NCBI GenBank assembly: GCA_963920765.1
Contig: OY987242.1
Span: 23,150,002-23,214,001, forward strand
Direction: 5' to 3'
Length of the DNA: 64,000 nt
DNA from: Ulota crispa
Taxonomy: Eukaryota > Streptophyta > Bryopsida > Orthotrichales > Orthotrichaceae
The notes beneath the pieces are model-generated. The model saw only the letters and a program-made list of their open reading frames with translations. It did no database searches and was not told the origin of the DNA. The translations under genes and the position numbers were made by a program. Positions 12,163 through 24,615 of the stretch are shown one piece after another; the stretch's first letter is position 1, and each line of letters opens with the position of its first letter.

Positions 12163-13177
12163 AGGAAAATATCAAAAATATCCCTTAGTTCTTTCAAAAT
12201 ATCAAAAATATCCCTATACTATTCAAAATATCAAAAATACCCCTGACTTTGTGTAGGAATATCAATTATATCCCTACTTGCCTTTCAAAATATCATTAAT
12301 ATCCCTAGTTTCTTGGGCGTCTTTGCTGCAATTTTTTTAGGGAATTGATATATGCACACTGGGGGTTGATATTTGCACACCTCCCTGGGGTAAACTTTAT
12401 ATTTCTACCATCATAAAGCTGAATTAAAGAATTTTGAATTCAAATTTGAACTTAGGGACCATGATTTAGCCTAGAACCACACAAAAAATTTCAATTCAAC
12501 AACACCCAATGAAAAAGTTTAGCTAGGGGGAAAAGTATTACTTTTACTTTTGTTTGTAAAAGGAGATAATTTTTTCATTGGGTGTTGTTGAGTCACAATT
12601 TATTATTTTGTGGTTCTAGACTAAACCATGGTCTCTAAGTCCAAATCTGAATTCACAATTCTCAAATTCAGCTTTATGATGGTAGAAATCTAATGTTTAC
12701 CCTAGGGGGGTGTGCAAATATCAACCCCTCGGTGTGCATATATCAATTCCCTTTTTTTAAACATCAAATTGACAACAAAAATTATTATGTAATCACCGCA
12801 ATGGCTTTGACCACAATAGACTTACATGCAAACACCCTATATAGAGCTTGAAGAGTTTGCTTCCAAGATAAGGCTTGCATCTAACTTACATTTAGTTTTT
12901 GTACTTTCCATTATCATCCAAGTATTTACAAAAATTTGCAGAAAGAGGCACAAGAGAGTTAGAGGTATTTTTATAATCCAAACAATGCAAAGGAATATTT
13001 GATGTTTCATAATAATTGAGGGTCCCAAAAAACTAAGGATATAATTGATATTCCTACACAAAGTCAAGGGTATTTTTGATATTTTGAATAATATAGGGGT
13101 ATTTTTGATATTTTGAAAGAATTGAGGGGTATTTTTGATACTTTGAAAGAATTGAGGGGTATTTTTGATAATTTCCC
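12163..13177. mobile_element. Foldback element with 9-bp duplication (Mutator-like), outer
   Basis: The long inverted arms carry iterated units of about 26 bp built on TATCAAAAATATCCCT. They lie at about 12163-12300 on the left and 13025-13177 on the right. The flanking 9-mer AATATATAA occurs at 12154-12162 and again at 13178-13186, a perfect target-site duplication. Nine-base duplications are typical of Mutator-like (MULE) elements, and ends beginning with G-rich GGAAA fit. A second foldback (12340-12751) sits inside it. No transposase is present. Confidence 0.7.
12340..12751. mobile_element. Foldback element FB, copy A, nested
   Basis: The arms begin GGGAATTGATATATG and end with its complement, giving about 180-bp arms around a short loop near 12530-12570. 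The 8-mer TTTTTTTA flanks both ends (12332-12339 and 12752-12759). The same family is present at 35532-35964. It lies inside the outer foldback, so it inserted later. Confidence 0.75.
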
Positions 13178-13186
13178 AATATATAA

Positions 13187-14330
13187 TTTTGTTTACACAA
13201 GGGGCAGTACAAACACATTTATTTACATTACAATTGAAATTTTGGATCCTGAAGGTTGTGGGCAAAGATGTTTCCTTGTCAGATCTTACCCAACCTCATT
13301 CCATGAATGCAATCTTTTTTGCTTACTATGCTTTACTTCACCTTTATTAGAAGTGGCATTATGTTGATCAAGCTTGTCAAAGCCATAGTTTTTGGCCAAT
13401 TTTCTTCTTTTCTTTCCCTCTCCTTTAAAGTTAGCTAAAATCAAAACCTCTATTGTTCACATTTTGAAGAGATTATTGTATGTGGAAGCTAAAAATTGTT
13501 GAAAAAGCAGCTTTATATGAGAATTTTCTTCAAGCTAGTTTTGTATTCTGTTTTTTTTTAGTATGTATTCTCCAATTCAAAATGTCATGACATTTTTAGG
13601 TGTATGACCAACTCTGTTTTAAAAGCCAATCTAAAGTATTGCAATCAAAATAGTGAAACATATAGGAATAGAAGCCTCCTCAAGTTAGAGCTGCCCATAA
13701 TTTAAATGTCCCCAAAGAAATCTATTTCTCACTTTAGATTTTATAATCTCACAATTTGTGCAAACTCTTTCATCTTTATACTATATCATAATGAAGTAAT
13801 CCATTATTAGATCCCATAGTAAGTTCTACCAAGATTTTTTTGTTTTTTTTCCTTTGCTTGCAAAACAACCCATTTTGAGTGTTTTTTGGTAAAACATAGT
13901 CAAAGGCCTTCAGGGATAAATAGAACTCATTTTTATACTTGCCACTTCTTTATAACTAGATATGGATAAGACCATATTCTGAATACAAAGTGAATTTGTT
14001 ATTGGCTTACATGACTGTACATGCTTATAAGGAGTTTCAAACTTTGATAAGTTGGTTCTCAATGATGTTTAGAACATGATGTATTTAACTAATTACAGAC
14101 TATTCAAAGTTCATAACTAAAAAATTTTAAGTAAAGAAACTGGTGATACATACATAATTTTATAAAGAGCTCTTGATAATATGCTTAGACATTGACCACT
14201 TTCTAGATATTTGTTCAAGCATCAAGAGATTCCCCAATGTTTTGCATACTCCACAATTATGTGCATAGTTCATAATTATATGAATAGCCCAAATTTAGTT
14301 AAATACCACATGTATGGATGAGATATTTGC
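13187..14330. other. AT-rich non-coding DNA
   Basis: No coding evidence, RNA gene or bounded repeat recognised. It runs up to the TTAA that borders the next element. Confidence 0.45.
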
Positions 14331-14334
14331 TTAA

Positions 14335-14978
14335 CCCCTCACAGCCCATGGTGATTTTGAGTATCTCAAAATTTACTTGAAAGTGAACAAAAGGCTGGCA
14401 TTTTGATCGATCTTATCAATTTTCTCTGAAGCCCAACCATACAAATTCAAAGTAGACATGTTATAGATCACATAGGAAAAGAAATCACAACAACATCATT
14501 TATGGATTGAAAGATTATAATATTTGATCACCAGGGTGTTAAAATTGCAAAAGTGATTTGAAGCCTTTCAATCCTCTTTTTGCATCTCAAACCTAAAATT
14601 GAGGGTACCAAAAAAATATGAGTATGTAAAGTATAACATGCATAACCCCAATCAATTTACAGCTTCTCAAAATCTATCTTACAATTTTTTTAATTGAATT
14701 TTTAATGTGATTTTTTCTCCAAGTTCTAGTGTACTTGAGGCTCATTTCCAAGAGCCTTCAACACTAGAAAGTGAAGATTTGCAATGGACACCCTTGCACA
14801 AAATCTTGCATAGACAAATCACTTTAATTAGTTTTCAAAATCAGATTCTTGATGCTAAAGATAGACTTCAATAAGAATTTAAAAATAATAAGGATCACTA
14901 AAAAAACTTGAAAAAATGTTGCACACTTCTGAATAAAATTCAGAGGGGCCTGGTTTGGGCCCCTTGGGCGGTGAGGGG
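14335..14978. mobile_element. TTAA-bounded element, copy T9
   Basis: A 644-bp segment between TTAA at 14331-14334 and at 14979-14982. The inverted ends are CCCCTCACAGCCCATGG (left) and CCCCTCACCGCCCAAGG (right, reverse complement), matching in 14 of 17 positions. It is one of the cleanest terminus pairs in the window. It has no coding frame of useful length. Confidence 0.7.
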
Positions 14979-14982
14979 TTAA

Positions 14983-16900
14983 TTAACCAAAAGAAAAAGA
15001 AACATTTGGTTTTTCTGAATGACATAAAAAAGATGTATGTTTTGCCAAACCATATAAGCATTTATTTTAAAGAGTGGTTATAACATCCATTGCAACCACA
15101 AGATGTCAAAGTGAAACCCCCTCAATGTTGTGATTTTTTGCTTCCCTTTTGGTGAAGAATCTAGCACTTTGTTCAAACCTCCCAAATATCCCAAAACATG
15201 ATTTCGTGCCATCTACTTACAATCAATATATACATGTACAGTATAAGATTACAATTATGGTATTTATTTAAATTATGCTTGTTTTGTGCTCTCTAATACT
15301 TATTAGCACCAATCAAACTTTCCTACTATCCAATAATGCCAAAGAAACAGTCCATAGGGATGGATATGATATTACATGCTGATTCCAAATTATAAACTTA
15401 ATCAATTATTGAAACTTACAAGATTTTTTAGAAATCTATCTCTAAAACTTCAATGTTATGATTTTAGTATGTTAGGTATCATATAGAGTGTATAATAAGT
15501 ATCTCCAATTTCATCAAGAATCTACATTTTTTTTTCTAAATTCCATAGACACGGTTTCTTGTAACAATCCATAACAATCATTAATCTAAAAACCTCCAAA
15601 ACAACAATGTGTACAGCCAAAATAAAAACTTTTTGTTGAAGATGCAGGGGCCATATTAAAATTTACAAAATCAATGCTAATTCATTATTTTGAATTCCAA
15701 ACATATAGAATTGTATCAATTTTGGTAAACTGGGATGCTTACATTGAACAAAGGTCTTCATATTAGGGATGAAAACCAATCTTCACTGTTATATGTGGTG
15801 CACGCAATGGTTTATAACCAAACAAAGGAATGTTCTATGTCTTATGTCTACAAGATATATGTTGCTCCTCCTAATGAAAACCCACCTAACCATCTTGTAA
15901 CTATCTTTTACCATATTATTGCACTAGGCATTATATACTTACACAAAATGTTATAGATTAAGCTCAAAAAGAACCATTTTTTTGATTTTTTTTACTTACG
16001 AATAGAGTTTGATTTTTTTTACTTATGAATAGAGTTTGATGTCCTCTTGTTTTGAGATTTTGAATTTCAAATTAGTTTTCAAAGTGTGGTTTCAAAGTGT
16101 TTGAAAATTGAATTTTTGAGGCATTTTTGAAGAGCACCGGTAGCCACTTACTTGATGGCATGGGATTGGTTAGCATGCCCATGCTTTTGGACTATATGCA
16201 AGTGTTGCTAGCTTCCTTCCTCCTCCAACAAGATCATTTTGGGACACTAAATAAAGGTCAACAAGAAGATCATTTTGGGACAGAGGGAGTAGTACATAAG
16301 AAAATGGATCATGTATAGCAATACCACTAGGTTTCCAACCTTATTCACCCTTTCAGACACATGACAACCTCAAAACTCAATTACTCACATTCTAAATTGA
16401 TATACAATATAATTAATCCTTTTAACAGCAAATAAGGGGTTTAAAGGCTCAATAGATTTATGATAAAAACTTATTTTCTCTTGATCTTTTTATACAAGAG
16501 AAGAATCCTCTTTTCCCAAGGTGATTTCAAGGTGATTTCAAGGGTGGCTATTTGTCTTTTTTCCTTGATTTTTCAAGCAAAGAGCTTGCACTTTTCTGCA
16601 CCTTGCTAGGTGAGAAAAATACATTATTACCTTCTCATAAGAAGACACAAAATTGCACATTCCATGTTCATCCTCAAAATCTATCATGTTCCATAAACAT
16701 TTGATTAAACAAATTTCACATAATTGTGATCACAGATGAGAGCATTTACGAAGCCCAATTGTGCCTCCAAGACGGTGTCATAACAGGGTTGAGTATACTT
16801 TTTCAAGCTCTTTTGCAGATAGCTCATAGCAAATTACTAAGGGCTACATTTTCCACATTACATTAATCTGATTCACATCTACCTAAATCACAAGTATGTT
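14983..16900. other. Non-coding DNA with small duplications
   Basis: No gene seen. A unit of about 29 bp containing ACGAATAGAGTTTGAT is duplicated at about 15985-16040. At 16228-16292 a 16-bp motif AAGATCATTTTGGGAC occurs twice and ends in GACAGAGGGAGTAG, which resembles the Stowaway/mariner terminus CTCCCTCTGTCCCAAAAT of plant MITEs; only one end is visible. Confidence 0.4.
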
Positions 16901-16959
16901 CACCAAGTACCAAAAATTACCTCTGCAGAATTATCTATACAGGTTCTATGCAGTCAGTG

Positions 16960-19900
16960 CTACGTTTGGGACTTGATCATGTGGCGGGCCGTAACAACAC
17001 GCATAATCTCATTAGTTCCTTCCAAAATTGTGTGCACACGAAGATCTCTCAAATATCTTTCCACCTGCAATGAAATGAAAAAAACGAAAAACTGCATCAG
17101 CAGGGACACCAAATCTTATAAACAGCGCAAATCAAAATTGTACTAGAATTCTTTCTCTGCTACCAAAATAATTCGTGTCAAAAATGCTCATGAGATACTT
17201 TAGACTCCTGATCTCAAAAAAAGTGAGCTTGAAAAGGGTTCAAGCTGACAAACCGCATAGTCTTTCAAAAATCCATAACCACCATGAAGTTGAAGTGCGT
17301 CATTGGCAACAAGGTAGCATTCATCGGTAGCAAACCTGTGTGAACATCCACACATAGCGTTTTGCAGGTATAAAGATGTCCGACAGCAATAATATACTTC
17401 ATAACAGGACTACAACAAGAGTAAACCAATCTCAATTTCAAAGTTAAATCAAACAAAGAGTTGATCAAGTAAGAAAATTAATCCTGTTCTCTTTGTGGTT
17501 CATATGGAACATCTGTTCAGTCAGCATCATGAATTTGAATTATGTGAAGATTTTTTAATCATAGGTCATAAATTTTCGACTTCGTAAAATATGATAATGT
17601 TTCAGTCTTTGTTTAAATGCTACTCACCTCTTCGCCATAGCTGCTGAAGCTGAAGCCCACGGGGACTTAGAATCTAGAGCTGTTGCTGCATTGGCAACCA
17701 TGAAACGGGATGCTTGAACTGAAGTCAACATGTCTGCGAGCTTGAATTGTGTGTTTTGAAAATCAATAATCGCTTTGCCAAACTGCAACCCCGTAGACAA
17801 ACATCAGTGCATTCTAAACTACAGAGAGCACTTCAACAAAAAACACACATCGAGTAAATAGAAGCTCTCGAATCAAAATGCAATGTCAAATTGTCAACAT
17901 CTAAAACAACATCAAAATCAAACCCTGCGAAAATCAACACCCACAACTCAGCAGCGTTTAAGAAGTAAACCACAAGCACTCAATATATACTAAGACGGAT
18001 AGGACAGCCTCCAACAAACATGTGGCCAAATTTTGAAAAAACATTTTTTCTGAAAAAGAACCCCTGCTTACTTGTTTTCGAGAAGAAACGTAGCCCTGCG
18101 CCGCATCTACACAGAACTGAGCTCCCCCAATACTGCCAAAAGGTTAACAAATGGCCCAGCTTAGTGGATACATATCTTAGTTGAATCATATAGGCAGAAA
18201 TTGGAAATGCTAAAACGGGGTTTTTAATGTTGCAGTCTGTAGTCAATGGACTTTGATAGACAGTGCAGGCCTCAATAGCCATTCGATCAACTTGAATATT
18301 TGTAATATAGAATATAATCACCTGCACGTGGCAATGTTGACACGACCCCCATCCAATGCTGACATTGCTATAGCGAATCCGTCTCCTTCCTTTCCAATCA
18401 AATTCCTTTCAGGTACTCGGACATCTTCAAGAATGACCTGAGATTCTTCAAACGATACTTCAGCTCACAAAAATTCTACTAAATTCCCCTAAAGAATTCG
18501 AGAATGTAATGAACAATAGTTTAGGAATATCAGAAAAACTATGGTTATGGAAATAGGAAGAATAATGAAAAGAAGCAGTTGAAGCTGGTGAGGAGACGCA
18601 CAGATGAAGTAGGCTGAGAACGCCACCCAAGCTTGTCTTCCTGGCGGCCATAAGAAAGTCCTTTACTATCCTACACGCAGCCACCCAGAAATTTTCCTAG
18701 TTAAAGATCTCAAAATCAAGGCTCATCTGGAACATCGGGATACAGGGAAACCAGGATTATTGAGTTCACTCCACTTCACTCCACCGCAAGTGAAATGTTT
18801 TGATCCAAACTGCAAGTCTACATCAACCACTATATACACGAATCAATACTCCACATCCAACAAAGCAATACCAAGAGGGCATTGGTAGTGTGTTTGACAC
18901 TATGTAACACAATATTGAAGCAGGCCCAATCACAAAAGTAGAAAAAGGTTCGCAAATGTGAGGAGAAACTGATGCACACCTTTTCAACCAAAAAACATGA
19001 AATGCCTTTCGGACCTGGCTCGCCTGTGCGAGCCATTACCAAGTATACATCACTGACACTGCCACCGCTTATAAACGCCTGTTAAAACATAAGAGGAAAC
19101 AGAAGCCAAATAAAGCTTTGAAACATCATAATACAGATTTAGCTCATCTTTAAAAGATCAATAAACCTTTGCGGATTCTTCTGATCTCTGGCTACCAATA
19201 GATGAGACAAACAAAGAATTAAAATTAAAAAATGAAAATCACTTACTTTCTCCCCGTTGAGTACGTAATCTGTGCTTCCCTCCTCCCTTTTTGCTGTAGT
19301 CTGTTTAAAAAACAAGATCGGCAAGATCAGCATTAAGCTTGATGCCAAAATTAAAAGATATCAGAATAAAGCATATTTTCTGGTCCTGAAAAGATCCAAG
19401 TTTGTGACTGAAATATAAGTTGAAACCAACAAATCATCAATCACATAAGCATAAAACCTGAAGAGAGGCCGCATCACTTCCACTGTTGGGTTCTGTTAAG
19501 CAGTACGACGACAACAACTCCTGTAAAATTCAAATACAGAGCAACGTTAGATAATAATCCCTTCAAAGCTGCATCTATAACGTCCATGCCAGTGAGATTT
19601 CTAACAGCACGATAAATCTTGGGCAAATCAACAGCATTGACTGTCAGTAAGACTCATATACCATGGAAGTAAGCTCGGGAAGGAAGAGTTGACGTTGTTC
19701 CTCCGTGCCAAATCTGCAAACAACAAAAACACCAATCATTCAACAGTTTCCGATCAGAAACATAATGAGAAGCTAATTCTAATAACGAGTAACTGCTACA
19801 TGCACTAGCAATACCCCTTCTAAACACGAAAATACATAATGAAAACAGAGTAAGACGTTCACCTCACGGATTCTGCAAATCGATGGTAATTTATGCACTA

Positions 19901-21368
19901 AAACCAGCGGACGTTTGGTACTCACCGCTCTATAAGAGAAGCACACATATTGTGAATTGTGAGATAAGCCGTGGTGCTCACGTCAGCATAAGCAAGAGCT
20001 TCAAAAATAACCACTCCATCGGCTCGCGTCAACCTGCGGATTTGTGACATTCCAGATCGCATTACTATTTGTGCATCCAAGAGAAAGTGAATCTGCAAAA
20101 TCTTGGAAAGCCTATTAGAGAAAATAAATAACAGAATGAAAAATATCAATCGTAATATGAATGCTTAAAAAACGAAGCTTTCATAGAGTTAACAAGTCTG
20201 GACTGTCCATTAATCCATGAGGTTATGTTCAAGTGTGATAAAATTTCATTCTAAACACTTCAGGTGCATGTTTCTAGTTGTGTTATTCAAAAAATAATCT
20301 AATCTTATTTTCATCTTGCCATTTAAAATCTAAAAGGAAGTTCGATCTTTAATTCCTACGGAAAATTATGATGATAAAATCAATCATCCTACCCGATACC
20401 TAAAATCATTCAGTCATGTGTGAGTCACTTCTAAAGCTCTTCGAGGAGCAATCGTAGTGCAAGTGACGACATATAAAGGACAATTTAAAGCGTTGCTCCA
20501 AGTTAGCCCAAGCAAAGAAAAACCTTGCTTAAACCCTAAACCTCAGGCTCCACATCTACTAGAACCCTAAACCCTACAAAAAGCAACAAAAGCTCAGAGA
20601 ACACGTACTGCGATCCTCCAACGTCGTGGCCACAAAAGATACCCCCAAACCCCAGCTTCGCTGCTTTCCGCAGAACCTCCACTGGAAAATGCTTTCTCTC
20701 ATCCCATTGTGCTGCAAAAGGTAGCAACTCATTCTCTGCAAAATCCTGCTCCCAAGTTCAACAAAAAAAACACGCTTTCTTACAATCAGTACAGGCGCAC
20801 AATTATCGCACTCTACTACAATAAGTTCTTTTCCCTCTCTTTTCAATTACTGGAAAAAGAAGAAGAAGAAGAAGAAGAAGAGAGTGTTTTCTTCGTCCTT
20901 ATTTAGGGTTACAGTAGCTGTATTCTCTAAGAAAGATCTCAAATCGAAACAATTAGTGCATCTTGCAGAAATAGACAGATTCTACCTTTTAAGGCTGCTC
21001 AATTAAAATATCTACAAAAAAGAGTATCATAAATAATCCAAGAGGTGGTTAGAGTGCGATTAGGAAACACAAGGACCATAGAATTCAAGGCGATCACGCA
21101 CCGAGGCAAGAGAACGGAATTGCAATTGATCTGCAGTCAATCGATGCTCGTCCCAGGTCCTCGACTTGACGTTCGCCTCGGCCGCGTTTGCGACTGCATG
21201 CTCCGATGCGGATGCGGACGCCGATTCCGATACTGACGACGACGAAGATGACGACGACGACGAAGATGGCTTCATTACGGCGGAGGAGCAAAAGCTGCGA
21301 GACAAGGTTATTGGTAGCCAACTCCTCCGGGAAGATAAAATCGTCCGCGCTAATTGTGCTTTCTCCAT
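16960..21368 (-). CDS. ACAD8-like: Mitochondrial acyl-CoA dehydrogenase, isobutyryl-CoA dehydrogenase (ACAD8)-like
   Basis: An FAD flavoprotein predicted to oxidise isobutyryl-CoA in valine breakdown, passing electrons to ETF in the mitochondrial matrix. Thirteen coding exons join in frame with GT-AG introns: 21102-21368, 20609-20745, 19926-20033, 19662-19713, 19458-19520, 19247-19300, 18980-19078, 18602-18670, 18322-18437, 18072-18132, 17628-17782, 17254-17335 and 16960-17064, giving 455 aa. Residues 1-30 are Arg/Ser-rich and fit a transit peptide; a run of 11 serines follows (35-45). The FAD/substrate motif [16 protein letters not shown] begins near residue 194. [12 protein letters not shown] and [20 protein letters not shown] mark the C-terminal domain. 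The catalytic Glu is E436 in ILEGTNE, which argues against isovaleryl-CoA dehydrogenase, whose base lies elsewhere. [13 protein letters not shown] is close to ACAD8. Substrate choice is inferred. Confidence 0.93.
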
Positions 21369-21780
21369 GTCCTGAAAACACGTGAAAACGATTCAGTACG
21401 AGCACATAAAGCATAGATTCTTAGTAAACTCGGAAAACTTAACCGAAGTCCCAGAAATTCGAAATTATGTCGAGAAAATTCGAGAGAGTTCGAGAAAAGA
21501 TGAGGAGAGGAGCGATCGGGCTAGAAAGAGGTGGAGAGATTACATTCAGATGGGAATTGAGGCTGGTCTGATGGCAAAGAGAAGTGGAATTGAGTCGGAG
21601 AGACGAATGCTTTTGCTTGGAGTGGCGATGGCGATGGCGATGGCGAGGGCGATGGCGGCAGAGGAGGAGGTTGTGAGTTGTAAGGCTCGTGAGAGGGGTT
21701 TTGGTTTCAGTACTTGGCACGCTTATGCTGACGTGTCGTGGCTTTATGTCCTAGCTGGCACCTCGTCACTAGCATAACAT
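21369..21780 (-). promoter_or_regulatory. Upstream region of the ACAD8-like gene
   Basis: The segment before the ATG is GC- and CpG-richer than the surrounding DNA and has a GCGATG-type short repeat at about 21625-21655. This fits a promoter and 5' leader. No TATA box could be assigned with confidence. Confidence 0.35.
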
Positions 21781-22256
21781 TGTTAACCTTCACTGGATCC
21801 CCTTTTGCTCCCCCAATGTGAGGATCCCAGCAAATGCCATTTGATGGCTGTAGACTGTATCAATCAGTTTCAAGCAGTTTCAAGGATTTATAACTAAACT
21901 CTCTCCCTAAGTATATAGGGAGGAATATCCCTTCACAGCTGTGGGGAGGAATATAATCTGGTGAATAATGTTATAAGGGTTTGGGAAATATTTGAAATTT
22001 TTTAGTAGATTTTTTTTAATTTGTGTATTGAATCAGTTTATCAAGGAGCTCTTTTGGTTATTTTCTCTATTTCATACTATATGTAATTTTTTTCAATAAT
22101 ATTGACCAGTTTGTAGCCAAAATTTATAAATTGCAAGCGATTTTTTCTCATTTTGATCGGCTAACATTGAATTAGCAGTCAGTTCTTCTCGGACCTTGCT
22201 TGTCACTGATTGTACCAGCTCTTGGGGCTCTTTGCTTTTCATGCGGAATTTTTTTA

Positions 22257-22735
22257 GGGTTTTGATACTGTCACCCCCCTTATTGATACGGCAACCCCAC
22301 TCTTTCACATCATTGTTCATTTTTTAGTGGTTTTTGGGAACAATTTCTTTAAATTTAGAATTAAATATGTATCAAACCAAGTGATTTTATGTTGGTGTTT
22401 TTCAAAATTATAAAAGTGCAATCAATTTTTTGGATAAGAAAACATAATAGTGTTGTATTTTCTTATCAATTTTTTTGATTGTAGCTTATCATTTTGAAAA
22501 ACCCCAACAAAAAATCACTAATTCTAATTTGTTTTTTGAAATTGTCCCCAAAAACCACTGAAATATGAACAATGATGTAAAAGACAGGGGTGGCAATATC
22601 GAAAAGGAGGGTGGCAGTATCAAAAAGGGGGGTGGCACTATCAAAAAGGAGGGTGGCACTATCAAAAAGGAGGGTGGCAATATCAAAAAGGAGGATGGTA
22701 GTATCAAAAAGGGAGGTGGCAATATCAAGACCCTT
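22257..22735. repeat. Inverted repeat with a one-sided minisatellite
   Basis: Imperfect inverted arms are centred near 22448: left about 22257-22442, right about 22455-22735. Shared anchors are AACAATGATGT with its complement, and TTTTTGGGGACAATTTC-like sequence. In the right arm a single GGTGGCAATATCAAAAAGGAG-type unit has expanded to about seven 21-bp copies (22590-22731). The left arm holds about two. Confidence 0.65.
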
Positions 22736-22886
22736 CTTTTAACACTGTGAGAGATCTCATTAGGACTAACTTCCATGTTGACAACAAATTTGTACTGTAA
22801 GCTTGTTTGTTGTTTGTTGAGTTCTTTGATTTCTTTATAAGGTTTACTTTGTTTTATTTTGGGACTAATGTGGAAATTTATTCATA

Positions 22887-23640
22887 ACCCCTATAAGCTT
22901 TTGATTAAGTTTTCACCAAAATTGCTCCAAAACTACCTTTTCTAGTACAAGTATCAAATTTTAGAAAAAATCATTTTTGGACACATGTAACCATGAGATC
23001 TTGTAGTACACTAGTATCAAAAGATGTGGAAAAAATTTCAGAAATTTTCACCAAGTAGATTGTTAGATATTTCAATTTGAATTGACAAAAAGCCAATTTT
23101 TGTCCATGCAAAAACTCGGGTAGCTGCACTTTGCAAGGTTATATTTGTCTGAATTTTTTTTCAAAATGGTTGTGACTCTTTGGATTCATTCTTTTAGGCA
23201 AGTTAGATACACACTTGAAAACTTTCAAATCATTTAGAATTGTAAAACACATTGGAAAATGATAGCAAATAAAAAGAAGTAGAGAATGATTCAAAACACT
23301 AAATTGTTAAGAATTTATTTATAAAAATGAAGAGTGCCAATCCCAATGGTTGTAATGTTATAATAAAAAATCTACATCCTTGGGCTTTGTCTTTTTTCCA
23401 AAATATTAAAAATTGATTAAAATAAGGATTTCAAAGTTTATTTTAGAGTAAAGAATCCAAAATTGCCTGCAAATGTAATTTCCTTATAACTTTCATCTCA
23501 ATGATAAAAATGGAATGATTCAAAACTTCCCACATATACATATAGATTTAAAGAACCAATTTTGAGTGTTTATTTTTTAAATATAAAATTCAAAGATGTT
23601 TTCTGAGCTGCCCAGCCTGCATGACAATCAAAGAAAACAA
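22887..23640 (+). mobile_element. Truncated T1-type element
   Basis: The left end reads ATAACCCCTATAAGC. The interior (around 23285-23370 and 23600-23620) matches 690-780 and 1015-1030 of the T1 copy, in the same order and orientation. The right terminus is missing; the next TTAA element starts at 23702. Confidence 0.5.
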
Positions 23641-23701
23641 CATATCATGCAATGACTTTTGAACCATGTAGTCAAAAGTTATGAAAATTATTGGGCTTTA
23701 A

Positions 23702-24615
23702 CCCCTAAATCCTTGAGTGTCCCCTTGAGAGACAAATGGAATTTTGGGCTAGTACCTACGGCCTCAATTTTTGTCTTGATTTTTTGAAACTTTTTTTGTA
23801 GATAGAAAAACACATTAGCTTTTGGGGAATATAATTTTTAATCAAATATATGACCAAAAGCAAAAGTCATGCCTAGATAAGCAAAAATTTATGGAGATCA
23901 GGTAGAATTTTTTTTTACAAAAACTTTTTTTTTCTTGATTTTTTCTTCTCATAGGTTATAGTTTTTCCTACATTTGAAGCTTTGATTCATTCCATTTGGA
24001 CCAGTTATGAGAAAGTTATGGACAATCTTGGTTTTTGGGCACCTCAAGCATTTTCTTGAAAAAAAACTTATAAACTTCATTTTTGAATGAATTTTTAACA
24101 ATTTTCAAAAAAAAATTTGGAAAAGGTGAAGTTTTCTTTCTAGAACAATCTCACCATTGGGATTATTGCATTTCAATTCCATTGCAGGGTTACTAACATT
24201 TAAGTTTTTGTTCAGTTTCATACCTTCTTCTACCTAATGTTTTTTTAAAGAATGAAAATTAAGTAACTTGAGTTTTGATTTTTTTCCAAAGATTCTCAAT
24301 TCAATTTTTCACCATTGAAAAATAAACCCCAAAACTTTGTGGTGCAAAAATTTGAAGTCAAAAAAGATCAAAGTCAAATAATCTAATCATTCAAGGTGCA
24401 AAAAAGTTTGTTTTTGACACTTTATACAGAAATATCTTGCAATCTATGCGGTCAGAGTTTTTGAATTTTTGTTTCCACATTCTTATACTAGTATAGTACA
24501 AGATCCTATGGTTAGATATGCAAAAAGACCAATTTTCAAACTTTTTTACTCTTTGCAATAGAAGTGGCACTTTTGAGTGTCTTTTGACAAAATAAAGGCC
24601 CTAGGGATTTAGGGG
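23702..24615 (-). mobile_element. TTAA-bounded element, copy T3 (inverted twin of T2)
   Basis: A 914-bp element flanked by TTAA at 23698-23701 and 24616-24619. The termini are CCCCTAAATCCTTGAGTG and the inverted CCCCTAAATCCCTAGGG. It is the reverse-orientation counterpart of 9689-10598 along its whole length, and its ends are better preserved than those of T2. An unpaired GAGGGGTTAA end follows at 24731-24741. Confidence 0.7.

Noticed and set aside
12340-12751. Considered as LTRs of a retroelement
   Set aside because: The repeats are inverted, not direct, and carry 8-9 bp duplications; a foldback DNA element fits.
16228-16292. Considered as a complete Stowaway MITE
   Set aside because: Only one CTCCCTCTGTCCC-type end is present and no TA duplication pair was found.
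20709-20906. Plus-strand frame ending in a glutamate run
   Set aside because: It lies over exon 2 and intron 1 of the minus-strand dehydrogenase; the run comes from a GAA microsatellite.
21166-21375. Plus-strand frame with a poly-Asp/Glu run
   Set aside because: It is the antisense of the serine-rich first exon of the dehydrogenase, whose 13-exon reading is secure.
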